NCBI RefSeq assembly: GCF_012927305.1 | Contig: NZ_JABBGH010000002.1 | Coordinates: forward strand, 1,364,001 to 1,428,000 | DNA: 64,000 nucleotides | Reading direction: 5' to 3' | DNA from: Hymenobacter polaris | Lineage (GTDB): Bacteria; Bacteroidota; Bacteroidia; Cytophagales; Hymenobacteraceae | In this document: one piece after another, positions 15,842 to 25,600 of the stretch | How the letters are laid out: every line of letters begins with the position of its first letter | Numbering within the stretch: the stretch's first letter is position 1 | Program-made: the position numbers and the translations under genes | Notes under the pieces: generated by a model | The model's input: the letters and a program-made list of their open reading frames with translations, nothing else | Databases searched by the model: none | Told to the model about the DNA's origin: nothing

Positions 15842-16822
15842 ATGCCTGTCATTACGCCTTCTGCCTATCGACCGGCCGTTTACCTGCGCAACGGCCACCT
15901 GCAAACTATTCTGCCCAGTACTCTGCGCCGGGTGCCCGAGGTGCGCTACCAGCGCCAGCAGCTAGAATTGCCCGACGGTGACTTCATTAGCCTCGATTGG
16001 GCGCTGGCGGGCCCGGCGCCGGTCCGTCAGCTTGGTATCATTTCACACGGGCTGGAAGGCAGTAGCAACCGACCCTACGTGCGTGGTATGGCGCGGGCTT
16101 TCAACCAAGCTGGTATCGACGCGCTGGCCTGGAACTACCGGGGCTGCGGCGGCGAGCCCAACCGCCTGCCCCGCGCCTACCACCTAGGCGACACGGCCGA
16201 CTTGGCGGTGGTCATCGACCAGGCCATCGAGCAAGGCTACGAGGAAATTTTCCTGACGGGCTTTTCGGCGGGTGGCAATGTGACGCTGAAATACCTAGGG
16301 GAGGCGCCCGAGCGGGTGCCGCCGCAGGTGAAGCGCGCGGCCGTTTTCTCGGTGCCTACCGACCTGAAGGCGGGTTCCGAGAACATTAGCCGCTGGCAAA
16401 ACCGGGTGTATCTGCGCCGCTTCATGGCTTCGTTGCGGCAGAAAATGCGTGATAAAGCTGCCCAACTGTCGGGGCATTTCGACCTGACTGGCTTAGACGA
16501 TTTGCACGGTTTTCCGGAGTTCGACGACCGCTACACCGCCCCCATGCACGGCTTTGCCTCGGCCGATGCCTACTACGCGCACGCCGCCTCGGGCCGCTAC
16601 CTAGGAGGCATCAACCGCCCCACGCTACTGGTAAACGCCCTCAACGACCCGCTGCTGCCGCCCTCCTGCTTTCCGCACGAGGCAGCCGCGGCCAGCGAGT
16701 TTCTGTACCTGGAAACGCCCGCGGCGGGCGGCCACGTGGGCTTTGCCGAAGGCCGCCCCGATGGCGAGTACTACTCCGAGCGGCGGGCCATCGACTTCTT
16801 GACCCGCGCGGTGCCGGGGTAG
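15842..16822 (+). CDS. YheT-family alpha/beta hydrolase
   Basis: 326 residues. N-terminus SAYRPAVYLRNGHLQTILPS is the YheT signature. The nucleophile elbow is GFSAGG with Ser142; His298 (GGHVGF) and an Asp near residue 268 (LNDPLLPP) complete the triad. Also seen are HGLEGSSNRPYVRGMA and WNYRGCGGEPN. Known members are poorly characterised carboxylesterase-like enzymes; the natural substrate is unknown. No operon partner: the next gene on either side is on the other strand. A short hairpin repeat follows. Confidence 0.92.
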   Translation: MPVITPSAYRPAVYLRNGHLQTILPSTLRRVPEVRYQRQQLELPDGDFISLDWALAGPAPVRQLGIISHGLEGSSNRPYVRGMARAFNQAGIDALAWNYRGCGGEPNRLPRAYHLGDTADLAVVIDQAIEQGYEEIFLTGFSAGGNVTLKYLGEAPERVPPQVKRAAVFSVPTDLKAGSENISRWQNRVYLRRFMASLRQKMRDKAAQLSGHFDLTGLDDLHGFPEFDDRYTAPMHGFASADAYYAHAASGRYLGGINRPTLLVNALNDPLLPPSCFPHEAAAASEFLYLETPAAGGHVGFAEGRPDGEYYSERRAIDFLTRAVPG

Positions 16823-16931
16823 CAGTACATGAGTAGGTGAGTAAATGAGTTAAGTATTGAAGCGTAACTTATAAAAAGCTGCGTATAAATACTTTAATCG
16901 TTTGACTCGTTCCTAAGCAAGGAAAATCAAA

Positions 16932-16974
16932 AAAGGAACGTCATGCTTCGGCAAGCTCAGCATGACGTTCCTTT
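16932..16974. repeat. Hairpin repeat, GATGCTTCGG family, truncated copy C
   Basis: Perfect 15-nt arms AAAGGAACGTCATGC / GCATGACGTTCCTTT around a 13-nt loop TTCGGCAAGCTCA. It keeps the outer arms and part of one core arm; the central 50 nt found in full copies are deleted. Confidence 0.85.
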
Positions 16975-17018
16975 CTAAGAAAACTAATTCAGGAACAAGT
17001 CTATCTACTCATTTACCG

Positions 17019-17327
17019 CTACTGCGCGGGCGAAGTAGCCTCGATGGCCGAGAAGGTTTCGAGGATTTTGTAGGTGTGGCTGGCGCCCTGCGGCACCAGG
17101 TAAGAGTCGCCGGGGGCTAAGGGCGTCACCTTACCCTCTAGGTGCAGTTCGGCCCGGCCTTTGAGCACGTAGCCCACGGTTTCGTAGGGGCGGTTGGTGG
17201 CGGGCTTGGGCTCGCTGGGCTCCTCGTTTTCCCAGAGGCGTAGCGATACGTGGTGACCGGCGGCCAATTTTTTCTCGCCCTGGTCGCCCTGCAAAGCGTT
17301 CGCGGCGTTAACGTTGGAAGTAGACAT
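17019..17327 (-). CDS. Cupin-domain protein
   Basis: 102 residues forming one cupin barrel. Visible are YETVGYVLKGRAELHLEG and the second motif PGDSYLVPQGASHTYKI. The first motif lacks the usual HxH (it reads PYETVGYV), leaving one His and a Glu, so metal binding is uncertain. Neighbours give no functional clue. It could be a small sugar-binding or stress protein; no substrate can be assigned. Confidence 0.8.
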   Translation of the reverse strand: MSTSNVNAANALQGDQGEKKLAAGHHVSLRLWENEEPSEPKPATNRPYETVGYVLKGRAELHLEGKVTPLAPGDSYLVPQGASHTYKILETFSAIEATSPAQ

Positions 17328-17553
17328 GAATGGGGTAAAATGGAACCGTGAACAGGCGACGTGGCACGCCGCCCAAACAATGAAAAGGGAAACGCTAGGC
17401 GATGGTGGGGTGCCACCCCACCGCCCTAGAACCTAACGGGCCAGGCGCGGTGGTGGTTGTGGCCGCAAAAACCTTTCGCGCCGCCGGGCAGTTACACGAG
17501 ACCGGCTGCGGCCTACCCGCGCCCGGCCTGCTTTTCCAGTTTATGATTCTGCC

Positions 17554-18396
17554 GTGTCTACTGCCGTCGCCGAAAAATTTGCCGAGCAACTGGCCCGGGC
17601 GCACGCGGCCGTGGCCACCCCGCTGCCGGGCGTAGCCTTCTGCGAGCTGGCCGAGCAGGTGCTGGCCGTGCTGTTTCCCGAGCGGGCCATTCGGCCTCTG
17701 GGCGGCGCCGACGCCGTGGCCGCTACCCTGCACCAGCTGCAGGCCGAGCTGGCCGGGCTGCTGGCCCTGGTGCCGGGCCTGCCCGAAGTGCCCACCACGC
17801 TGGCCGCCAGCTTGTTTGAGGGGCTGCCCTTGTTGCGGGCGGCACTACTGCAAGATGCCGCTGCCACCCTAGCTGCCGACCCGGCTGCCCAGGGAATGCC
17901 AGAGATAATTAACTCATACCCCGGTTTTTATGCTACGGCTATGCACCGCCTGGCCCACGCCCTGCACCAGCGTGGCGTGCCCCGCTTGCCCCGCATGCTA
18001 AGCGAGCATGCCCACCGCCAAACGGGCATTGATATTCACCCCGGTGCCCGCATCGGGCCATCCTTTTGCATCGACCACGGCACGGGCATCGTGATTGGCG
18101 AAACGGCGCAGATTGGTGCCCACGTCCAGTTTTACCAGGGCGTGACCCTAGGGGCGCTCAGCGTGGCCAAGCATATGCAGGGCCTCAAGCGCCACCCCAC
18201 CATCGAGGACTACGTGGTTATCTATGCCAACGCTACCATCTTGGGTGGCAATACGGTGATTGGCACCCGCAGCGTCATCGGCGGCAACGTGTGGCTGACC
18301 GAGAGCGTACCCTCGCACTCGCGGGTGTACCACCGGGCCCAGCTGCGCATGGCCCGCCAAGACGACCCCGAAGGCGAGCTGATGTTCGTTATTTAA
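17554..18396 (+). CDS. cysE: Serine O-acetyltransferase
   Basis: 280 residues from a GTG start at 17554 (the ATG at 17543 is out of frame). Acetylates serine with acetyl-CoA, the first step of cysteine synthesis. The C-terminal left-handed beta-helix is clear: [20 protein letters not shown] with catalytic-type His175, [22 protein letters not shown], and hexapeptide turns to [11 protein letters not shown]. The N-terminal helical part is longer and less conserved, as in the EpsC-like type. Followed 97 nt later by cysteine synthase on the same strand, so a cysteine operon. Confidence 0.93.
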   Translation: MSTAVAEKFAEQLARAHAAVATPLPGVAFCELAEQVLAVLFPERAIRPLGGADAVAATLHQLQAELAGLLALVPGLPEVPTTLAASLFEGLPLLRAALLQDAAATLAADPAAQGMPEIINSYPGFYATAMHRLAHALHQRGVPRLPRMLSEHAHRQTGIDIHPGARIGPSFCIDHGTGIVIGETAQIGAHVQFYQGVTLGALSVAKHMQGLKRHPTIEDYVVIYANATILGGNTVIGTRSVIGGNVWLTESVPSHSRVYHRAQLRMARQDDPEGELMFVI

Positions 18397-18493
18397 GTTG
18401 TTGAGCTAGTGACTATTAGCCAATAATATTTTCTTTTCCCTCTAACAAACTAAGCAGCTAGTAGCCAAAAGCTAGTAGCTAACAGCCAATAAA

Positions 18494-19420
18494 ATGAAAG
18501 CCAATAGCATTCTCGACGTAATCGGCCACACGCCGCTCCTGAAACTCAACAAGCTTTTTGCCGCCGAGCGCCCCGATGTGGAGGTGTGGGTGAAGCTGGA
18601 GCGCCAAAACCCCGGCGGCTCCATTAAGGACCGCATTGCGCTGAGCATGATTGAGCAAGCCGAAGAAGATGGTATCCTGACCAAAGACAGCGTAATTATC
18701 GAGCCCACCTCAGGCAATACGGGCGTGGGCCTGGCCTTGGTAGCGGCCGTGAAGGGCTACAAAATCACGCTGGTGATGCCCGAGAGCATGAGCATCGAGC
18801 GCCGCCGCCTGATGCAGGCCTACGGCGCCAACCTGGAGCTGACCCCGCGCGAGGGCGGCATGAAGGGCGCCATTGCCAAAGCCCAGGAAATGGTGAACAA
18901 CACCCCCGGCGCCTGGATGCCCATGCAGTTCTCGAACCCCGCCAACATTGAGGTGCACAAGCGCACCACGGCCCAGGAAATTTTGGCCGACGCGCCAGAG
19001 GGCGGCTTCGACATGCACATTACGGGCGTGGGCACCGGCGGCCACATCACGGGCGTGACGGAGGTGCTGAAGCCGCACTTCCCCCACATGAAAACCTACG
19101 CCGTAGAGCCCGAGCTGTCGCCCGTCATCAGCGGCGGCGCACCGGGGCCGCACCCCATTCAGGGCATCGGCGCGGGCTTCATTCCCGAAAACCTGCACAC
19201 CGATATCCTTGACGGGGTGGTGCAGGTGAGCCGCGACGAAGCGTTTGAGATGACGCGCCGGGCCGCCAAAGAGGAAGGGATTCTATGCGGTATCTCGTCG
19301 GGCGCCTCGCTGGCCGCCGTGGGCAAGAAGCTGGCCGAAGTGCCCCAGGGCGGCAAGGTGCTCACCTTCTGCTACGACACCGGCGAGCGCTACCTCTCGG
19401 TAGAAGGCTTGTTCGTGTAA
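18494..19420 (+). CDS. cysK: Cysteine synthase (O-acetylserine sulfhydrylase)
   Basis: 308 residues. PLP enzyme making cysteine from O-acetylserine and sulfide. The PLP lysine is Lys45 in [11 protein letters not shown]; the substrate loop PTSGNTG is at residues 71-77, and the phosphate-binding [12 protein letters not shown] stretch lies near residue 270. The short form and [13 protein letters not shown] fit CysK/CysM alike; CysK is preferred because the partner cysE is adjacent. Complete. A hairpin repeat follows. Confidence 0.93.
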   Translation: MKANSILDVIGHTPLLKLNKLFAAERPDVEVWVKLERQNPGGSIKDRIALSMIEQAEEDGILTKDSVIIEPTSGNTGVGLALVAAVKGYKITLVMPESMSIERRRLMQAYGANLELTPREGGMKGAIAKAQEMVNNTPGAWMPMQFSNPANIEVHKRTTAQEILADAPEGGFDMHITGVGTGGHITGVTEVLKPHFPHMKTYAVEPELSPVISGGAPGPHPIQGIGAGFIPENLHTDILDGVVQVSRDEAFEMTRRAAKEEGILCGISSGASLAAVGKKLAEVPQGGKVLTFCYDTGERYLSVEGLFV

Positions 19421-19435
19421 CTAGCTAGCAGGCTG

Positions 19436-19544
19436 GTAAACGCAAAGAAAGACGGTCATGCTGAGTTTGCCGAAGCATCTCTACCAAACGACGCGGTAGA
19501 GATGCTTCGGCAAACTCAGCATGACCGTCTTTCTTTGCGTTTAC
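19436..19544. repeat. Hairpin repeat, GATGCTTCGG family, copy D
   Basis: The most perfect copy: arms of about 48 nt with core TGCTGAGTTTGCCGAAGCAT (the TTT change is matched by AAA in the other arm) and copy-specific outer arms GTAAACGCAAAGAAAGACGG / CCGTCTTTCTTTGCGTTTAC. Between cysK and the TspO-like gene. Confidence 0.92.
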
Positions 19545-19563
19545 TCTATAAACCCTCAACCCT

Positions 19564-20343
19564 GTGCAAACTCCCACCGCCCCTAGGCCCTTCTGGCGCT
19601 GGCTACTGCCACTGGCGGTAGCTGGCTGCCTCTACGTCAATTATATCTATAATGCCCGCCCGCCGTCGGGCGCCCTGAGCAACGGGCAGATGTCGGCCCG
19701 GCACCCCACGCTGCTCACGCCAGCGGGATACGCGTTCAGCATCTGGGGCGTCATTTTTTCGGGACTGATTCTCTATACCGTATGGCAGCTGCTGCCGCGG
19801 CAGCGCCCGGCGACGCTGCCGGCCCGCCTCACCCCGCCGCTCACGCTGGCCGTGCTGGCCACCACCGCCTGGACGCTGGTGTTCAGCTACGAACTCATTG
19901 GCGCCAGTCTACTAGTCATGCTGACGCTGCTGGGGCTACTAGCTTGGAGCTACGCCCGCGCCCGGCCGCTGGTGCTGGCTGGCGCCGCGCCCGCCTGGCC
20001 CACTTGGTTTCTGAGCCTGTACCTGGGTTGGATACTGCTGGCCACGGTGCTCAACATCGTGTTTGGGCTGCGCGATGCCTTAGGGTGGCAGTGGCCAGCC
20101 GAGGCCAGCGAAGCGGGCGCCTACGGGCTTTTGGCGGTGGCGGCGGCCCTAGGGGTGGCGCTGGCCTGGCGCGGGCGCGATGCCTGGCTGCCCCTGCCCC
20201 TGGCCTGGGGGCTGGTGGGCACCTGGGTGGCGCAGCGCCAGACGGCCCCAGGGGTGGCCCTGGCGGCGCTAGTGGCCGCCGCGGTGCTGCTGGCGGGCGC
20301 GGGGGGAGCGGGTGCTTTCGGGCGGCGAGTGGCCCTAGGGTAG
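19564..20343 (+). CDS. TspO/MBR-related membrane protein
   Basis: 259 residues from a GTG start. About seven hydrophobic segments. TAGYAFSIWGVIFSGL-type sequence (here TPAGYAFSIWGVIFSGLIL) is typical of tryptophan-rich TspO/MBR-related proteins of the longer, seven-segment kind. The C-terminus is an Ala/Gly/Leu-rich helix ending FGRRVALG. Members are thought to bind porphyrins or act in membrane sensing; nothing here fixes a ligand. 50 nt before tpiA, whose promoter-like TACTTTTG lies in the gap. Confidence 0.7.
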   Translation: MQTPTAPRPFWRWLLPLAVAGCLYVNYIYNARPPSGALSNGQMSARHPTLLTPAGYAFSIWGVIFSGLILYTVWQLLPRQRPATLPARLTPPLTLAVLATTAWTLVFSYELIGASLLVMLTLLGLLAWSYARARPLVLAGAAPAWPTWFLSLYLGWILLATVLNIVFGLRDALGWQWPAEASEAGAYGLLAVAAALGVALAWRGRDAWLPLPLAWGLVGTWVAQRQTAPGVALAALVAAAVLLAGAGGAGAFGRRVALG

Positions 20344-20354
20344 GTTGCCGCCCG

Positions 20355-20362
20355 TACTTTTG
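20355..20362 (+). promoter_or_regulatory. -7 box upstream of tpiA
   Basis: TACTTTTG matches TAnnTTTG, 31 nt before the tpiA ATG. No well-spaced TTG is seen. Confidence 0.45.
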
Positions 20363-20393
20363 CTCGCCTCACATCACTTTACATTTTGACCCG

Positions 20394-21161
20394 ATGCGCC
20401 AGAATTTTGTTGCCGGCAACTGGAAAATGAACCTCACCCTGCCCGAAGCGCAGGCCCTGACTACGGAACTTGTGCAGGCCCTAGGGCACACGCCGGCCGG
20501 CCAGGCTACGCCGCAGGTGGTTATCTGCCCGCCGTTTCCGCTGCTGCTGGGGGTGCACCAGCTGCTGGGCGAGGCGCACAACCCGGCCCTGGGGGCGCAA
20601 AATTTTCACCAGAAAGAGAGCGGCGCCTACACCGGTGAAGTATCGGCCAAGCAGCTGCAGTCGGTGGGCGTCGAGTACGTTATTCTGGGCCATTCCGAGC
20701 GCCGCGAGCACTTCCGCGAAGATGATGCCTTGCTGGCCCAAAAGCTCGATGCGGCCCTGAAAGCGGGCCTGAAGCCCATTTTTTGCGTGGGTGAGAGCCT
20801 GGCCACCCGCGAGGCCGACGAAACCTTCGACTTTATTGGCCAGCAGCTGGCCAACGGCGTTTTTCACCTTGGCAAAGAGGATTTTAGCCAGGTAGTTATC
20901 GCCTACGAGCCTATATGGGCCATCGGCACCGGCAAAACGGCCAGCAGCGCCCAGGCCCAGGAGGTGCACGCCTTCATCCGGCAGCAGGTAGCCAGCGCCT
21001 ACGACCAGGCCACGGCCGACGACACCACCATTTTGTACGGCGGCTCGTGCAACGCCCAGAACGCCCGCGAACTCTTCAGCCAACCCGACGTGGACGGCGG
21101 CCTCATTGGGGGTGCCTCGCTGAAAGCGGCCGACTTCGTGGCCATCATCCAGTCATTTTAG
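20394..21161 (+). CDS. tpiA: Triosephosphate isomerase
   Basis: 255 residues. Interconverts dihydroxyacetone phosphate and glyceraldehyde 3-phosphate. Active-site residues are all present: Asn9 and Lys11 (AGNWKMN), His100 (ILGHSERR), Glu172 (AYEPIWAIGTGK), and the phosphate-binding YGGSCN and LIGGASL near the end. The frame is open far upstream (to 19782) but that part lies inside the TspO-like gene; ATG 20394 gives the family N-terminus. Confidence 0.98.
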   Translation: MRQNFVAGNWKMNLTLPEAQALTTELVQALGHTPAGQATPQVVICPPFPLLLGVHQLLGEAHNPALGAQNFHQKESGAYTGEVSAKQLQSVGVEYVILGHSERREHFREDDALLAQKLDAALKAGLKPIFCVGESLATREADETFDFIGQQLANGVFHLGKEDFSQVVIAYEPIWAIGTGKTASSAQAQEVHAFIRQQVASAYDQATADDTTILYGGSCNAQNARELFSQPDVDGGLIGGASLKAADFVAIIQSF

Positions 21162-21221
21162 GCAGCGGCTGGATTGGTTCTTGCGTGGCGGGGTAAGTAG
21201 CTGGCTTTATTCTTCGTGCGT

Positions 21222-21578
21222 ATGCTTTCGTTTTTGCTTTCCTGGCTGCTGTTGCTGGCCCCGCCCGCCAAGGCGGCCCCTAGGGGCTCGCTTGACCCGT
21301 GCAAGATTTTTGGCTCGGTCTACCTCGAATACGACCCCAGCCGGCGCAACAGCTGCTTCGGCACGGTGTACGTGGAACCCGAGGAGACCTTCGCCGACCT
21401 GCGCGTATTTGTGGAGAGCAACCGCCTGTTTGCCGACAAAACCGGGCTATGGTACCCGGCCGACAACCGCGAGTTTGCCGACTACACCCTGTACGTAACC
21501 ACCGACCGCAGCCGGGCCGACTTTGCCATTCATTATATCAAGGTGCGCTCTTTTGCGGGCTGCCGCAGTACTAACTGA
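21222..21578 (+). CDS. Small secreted protein (DUF6150-like)
   Basis: 118 residues from ATG 21222 (an in-frame GTG lies two codons earlier). Signal peptide MLSFLLSWLLLLAPPAKAA, then a compact beta-rich domain of about 95 residues with three cysteines (DPCKIF, NSCFGT, AGCRST) and repeated YV.EP.E..ADLRVFVE / DYTLYVTTD.S.ADFAIHYI strands. I believe this matches DUF6150, a family without known function, but that label is from memory. Lies between tpiA and prmA, 60 nt after tpiA. Confidence 0.6.
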   Translation: MLSFLLSWLLLLAPPAKAAPRGSLDPCKIFGSVYLEYDPSRRNSCFGTVYVEPEETFADLRVFVESNRLFADKTGLWYPADNREFADYTLYVTTDRSRADFAIHYIKVRSFAGCRSTN

Positions 21579-21608
21579 GGTTTGCTTGGCGTAAGTACTA
21601 GCGCAATC

Positions 21609-21691
21609 AGGACGGTCATGCTGAGCCTGCCGAAGTATCTCTACCGCGTCGTTCGGTAGAGATGCTTCGGCAGGCTCAGCATGACCGTCCT
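21609..21691. repeat. Hairpin repeat, GATGCTTCGG family, copy E
   Basis: Arms with core TGCTGAGCCTGCCGAAG and outer AGGACGG / CCGTCCT pair. One A-for-C difference (GAAGTATCTC against GAGATGCTTC) leaves a G-T pair. Between the small secreted gene and prmA. Confidence 0.9.
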
Positions 21692-21716
21692 TAAATAAAT
21701 TTATCTCTGAAAGACA

Positions 21717-22547
21717 ATGGATTACGTAGAACTAACGGTGCAAGCCCCCACCGAGCTGGCCGAAATACTGGTGGCCGAGCTAGGGGAAGTGGGCTTCGAC
21801 ACGTTTGAGGATAACGACGCGGGCTTCTGCGCCTACACCACCGAGGAGGCGTTTGACCGCGACGCCGTGGCCGAGATAATGAGCCGCTACGAGGGCCTAG
21901 GGGAGCTGAGCTACTCAAACCGCGTGATAACCCGGCAGAACTGGAATGCCGAGTGGGAAAAGAATTTTCAGCCCCTCATCATCGCCGGCCGCGTGTCGGT
22001 GCGGGCCCCGTTTCACCCCCAGCCGGCCGGCATAGAGTACGAGGCGGTAATTATGCCGCGCATGTCGTTTGGCACCGGCCACCACGAAACCACCGCCCTC
22101 ATGATTGAAAACCAGCTAAGCCTCGACCACCAGGGCAAGCGGGTGCTGGATATGGGCTGCGGCACGGGCATCCTGGCCATTGTGGCCGAGAAGCTGGGCG
22201 CCCGCCAGGTACTGGCCGTGGACGTGGAACCCTGGACGGTGGAAAACGCTCGCGACAACGCCGCCGAAAATAATTGCCACACCATCGAGTGCCGCCTAGG
22301 GGGCGCGGAGGTGCTGGAAGGCGAGGCACCGTTCGACCTGATTTTGGCCAACATTAACCGCAATGTGCTATTGGAAGATATGCACGCGTACGCCCGGCTG
22401 CTGCCCAGCGGGAACCCAATTTTATTTAGCGGGTTTTATGAGGAGGATTTGCCCAAAATAGCCGCTGAAGCCACCCGCCAGGGGTTGCGCTACGAGCGTC
22501 ATTTGACGCTTCGTAGCTGGATATCGGCAATATTTACGAAATTGTAG
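21717..22547 (+). CDS. prmA: Ribosomal protein L11 methyltransferase
   Basis: 276 residues. Methylates L11 using SAM. N-terminal domain YVELTVQAPTELAEILVAEL and the linker NWNAEWEKNFQPL are typical; the SAM motif is VLDMGCGTGILAI, then AVDVEPWTVENARDNA and the substrate-side LILANINRNVL. The preceding PRMSFGTGHHETTALM is the PrmA signature. Complete and normal length. Confidence 0.95.
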   Translation: MDYVELTVQAPTELAEILVAELGEVGFDTFEDNDAGFCAYTTEEAFDRDAVAEIMSRYEGLGELSYSNRVITRQNWNAEWEKNFQPLIIAGRVSVRAPFHPQPAGIEYEAVIMPRMSFGTGHHETTALMIENQLSLDHQGKRVLDMGCGTGILAIVAEKLGARQVLAVDVEPWTVENARDNAAENNCHTIECRLGGAEVLEGEAPFDLILANINRNVLLEDMHAYARLLPSGNPILFSGFYEEDLPKIAAEATRQGLRYERHLTLRSWISAIFTKL

Positions 22548-22604
22548 CCGCTCTACGTTAGACTAGGGCAACCGTGTTAGAATATCTGGTTATTGTCCTA
22601 TTCT

Positions 22605-25600
22605 ATGAAGTATTCAATAGCGCTATTTAGCAGCCTTCTCTTGGCCGGATTAACCGGCCGAGCGCAGACAACGGCCCCGCCTACTGCTCCTGCCTCCGAC
22701 GGGCGCGTGGCCGGGGCCGTGCGCCCCGCCCAGGTAACGGTGCAGCGCTTTGCTGGGCACCTCTCGCCCGAGCCCGCCCAGTTTATTGTGGACGTGGGCG
22801 CCATGATGACGGCCAGCAACAACGCCGGCGCCCGAGCGCTGGGCGACCAGCTGCGCCAGCTCTGGGGCAGCAACCAGCTTACCAGCAGCCAGCAGCGCAC
22901 CATTGCCGCGCTCTCGCAGCAGCTGATAGACAAGAAGTTTCGGCCCATTCCGCACCTCACGGCTTTTTACAGCGCCGTGGTGGGCGGCAAGACCAAGGCC
23001 AAGCTCAGCGACCAGCAGCTAGACCAGTACCTGGATGCCCTAGGGCAGGCGGTGGCCAAAAGCCCGGCGCCCGAGGTAGAGAAGTACCTGGCAGCCACGG
23101 CGCGCGCCCTCAACGGCGGCTACCTCTACCGCACCAGCTTCAACACGCTGCGCGTGGCGGGCGGGCAGTGGGCATTCAGCTACAAAGCGCCCGCCGCGCC
23201 CGACCCCAACGCCTCATTCGATACGCCGGCGGCCCCGGTAGCGCCGCCGGTACCAGTAGCGGCCAAAGCGGCGGCTGCGAAGCCCGTAGCCGCCAAACCA
23301 AAACCCAAGCCGGCCGCGAAGAAAAAACGCGCCAGCGACGGTTGGGACACCGGCGACTTGTGGTCGTCGGGCGGCAGCAAGGCCAGCAGCAACGATGGCT
23401 GGGGCGCCCCCATTAGCAGCGCGCCCAAGAAAAAAGCTGCCGATGATGGCTGGGGCAGCCCAGTGGCCGACGATGGCTGGGGCACGCCGGTAAAGAAGAA
23501 AGCCCCTGCCAACCAAAAATCAGCGTCAGCTAAGCCCGTGGCTAAAGCCGGCGCCGCTAAGTCCGTGGCCAAGCCTGCCGCTACTCCGGCAGCCGCCCCC
23601 ACCGCCACCGCGGCCGACTTCGACACCCCTCAGCCGTTTGTGCCGTCGCCGCTAGCGGCACTTTCGGCCTACTACCCGCCGGCCGTGAGCGGCCCGGTGC
23701 TGGAGCTGAAAGACGCCGACTTGGTGCTGGCCTCGGCCGGCGACTCGGTGGTGCTGCATAAGGTAAGCGGCACGGTGGCGCCCGGCAGCAGCCGCGTGCT
23801 GGCCACCGGTGCCGAGCTGAATTGGACCATCAAGGGCAACCCCGTATCAGCGGTGCTCGAAGCGTTTGACTTCGATTTGAGCAAGCCGGAGTTCACGGCT
23901 CAGCCCGTGACGCTGACGTATCCCTTTCTGCTGGAAGCCCCGGTGAAGGGCGCCCTCAGCTACAAGGCCGGGCGCCGCAAGCCGGGCGCTGCCGATACCG
24001 GCTACCCGCGCTTCATCTCGCTCAGCAACGACGTGCAAGTGAAGAACGTGGGGCCGGGCATTACGTACCGCGGCGGGCTTAGCCTGGCGGGCAGCCTGGT
24101 GCGCTCGGCGGCGCTCGATGGCTCGCTGTCGCACCTCACCGTGAGCCAGCAGGGTAAGCCGCGCTTTCGGGCCGCCTCGCGCAACTTCCTGCTCGGCGAC
24201 TCGCTGCTGACGGCCGGCCGCGCCGCCGTGGCGCTTTACCAAACCAGCGGCGACTCCATTACTCACCCCGGCGTAGAGCTGAAGTATCTGAAAGCCAAGG
24301 AGCAGCTGAAGCTACTGTACGAGCAGGGCATCTACCGCACCACGCCCTACACCGACTCGTACCACCAGGTATACATCCGGGCGCAGATGGTAACCTGGAA
24401 CCTGAATGACCCCAAGATAGACTTTGTGGTGATAACCACCCCTAAGCAGGTTTCGGCCGATTTTGAAAGCCGGGGCTTCTTCTCCAATACCCGCTACCAG
24501 CAGCTCAAGAGCATCAACCACCTGCACCCGCTGCAACTGCTGGTAGGCTACAGCCGCGAGCACGATTTTCAGAACGTGCTGAGCGTGCGCGAGGTAGCCG
24601 AGGCTACGCACACTTCGGAGGCCAACCTGCGCTCGGCCGTGACGGGCCTGGCCCGCGATGGCTACGTGGATATTGAGCCCCAAACCGGCCAGGTCATTCT
24701 GCTGCCTAAAGGCCGGGCCTATGTGGGCGCCGCCCGCGAAAAGAAGGACTACGACAACATCAGCCTGCACTCGCTGAGTGGCTCGGGCCGCAGCGCCACG
24801 CTCAACCTAGCCTCTAACGAGCTGCTGGTGCGCGGGGTCGAGTCGTTCCGCTTCACCGACGACTCGGCGGCCGTGCCCGTGGTGGTGCGGCCCGATAGCG
24901 GGGTGGTGCACCTGCAAAAGAACCGCAACATGCACTTTGGCGGGCGCATTAAAACGTCGATTTACGGCTTTAAAGGGCGTGACTTTAGCTTCGACTACGA
25001 CGGCTACTACATTGACATGCCGCGGATTGACTCGCTCACGATTCGCAGCAAAACCAAGCGCGTGGCTGGCAAGCCCGACCTGGAGCACCGCCCCAGCGAC
25101 TTCGTGCTCTCGAACAAAGGCAAGACCCAAAGTGGCCGCCTCTATCTCAACGACCCTAAGAACCGCTCGGGCCGCAAGAAAATGGTGAAGTACCCGTCGT
25201 TCAATTCGTCGTCGGGCGCCTACGTGTACTTCGGCAAGCCCGACGTGCTAGGTGGAGCCTACGACTCCACCACGTACTTCGACGTGCCGCCCTTCCAGTT
25301 TGACTCGATGAGCACGGGCAAGTCGCGGGCGGGCTTCGTGGGCGTGTTTCACAGCAAAGCCTTGCCACCCATCAAAACGGCCCTTACCACGCAGGATGAT
25401 GGCTCGCTGGGCTTCGTGCACACGACGCCGGCGGGCGGCTACCCGCTGTATGGCGGCAAGGGCAAGCTTTCGGGCGGCGCCACGGTCCGGCTCAACAGCC
25501 AGGGTTTGCAGTCGAACGGCACCGTGAACTACCTAGGGGCCACGCTGCAAAGCGACCGCTTCGTGATGTACGCCGACTCGCTAACGGGCGAAGGCAAGGC

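Noticed and set aside
19782..20393. Upstream extension of the tpiA frame, making a 459-residue protein
   Set aside because: It runs through the TspO-like gene in another frame; tpiA proper starts at ATG 20394 with the standard AGNWKMN N-terminus.
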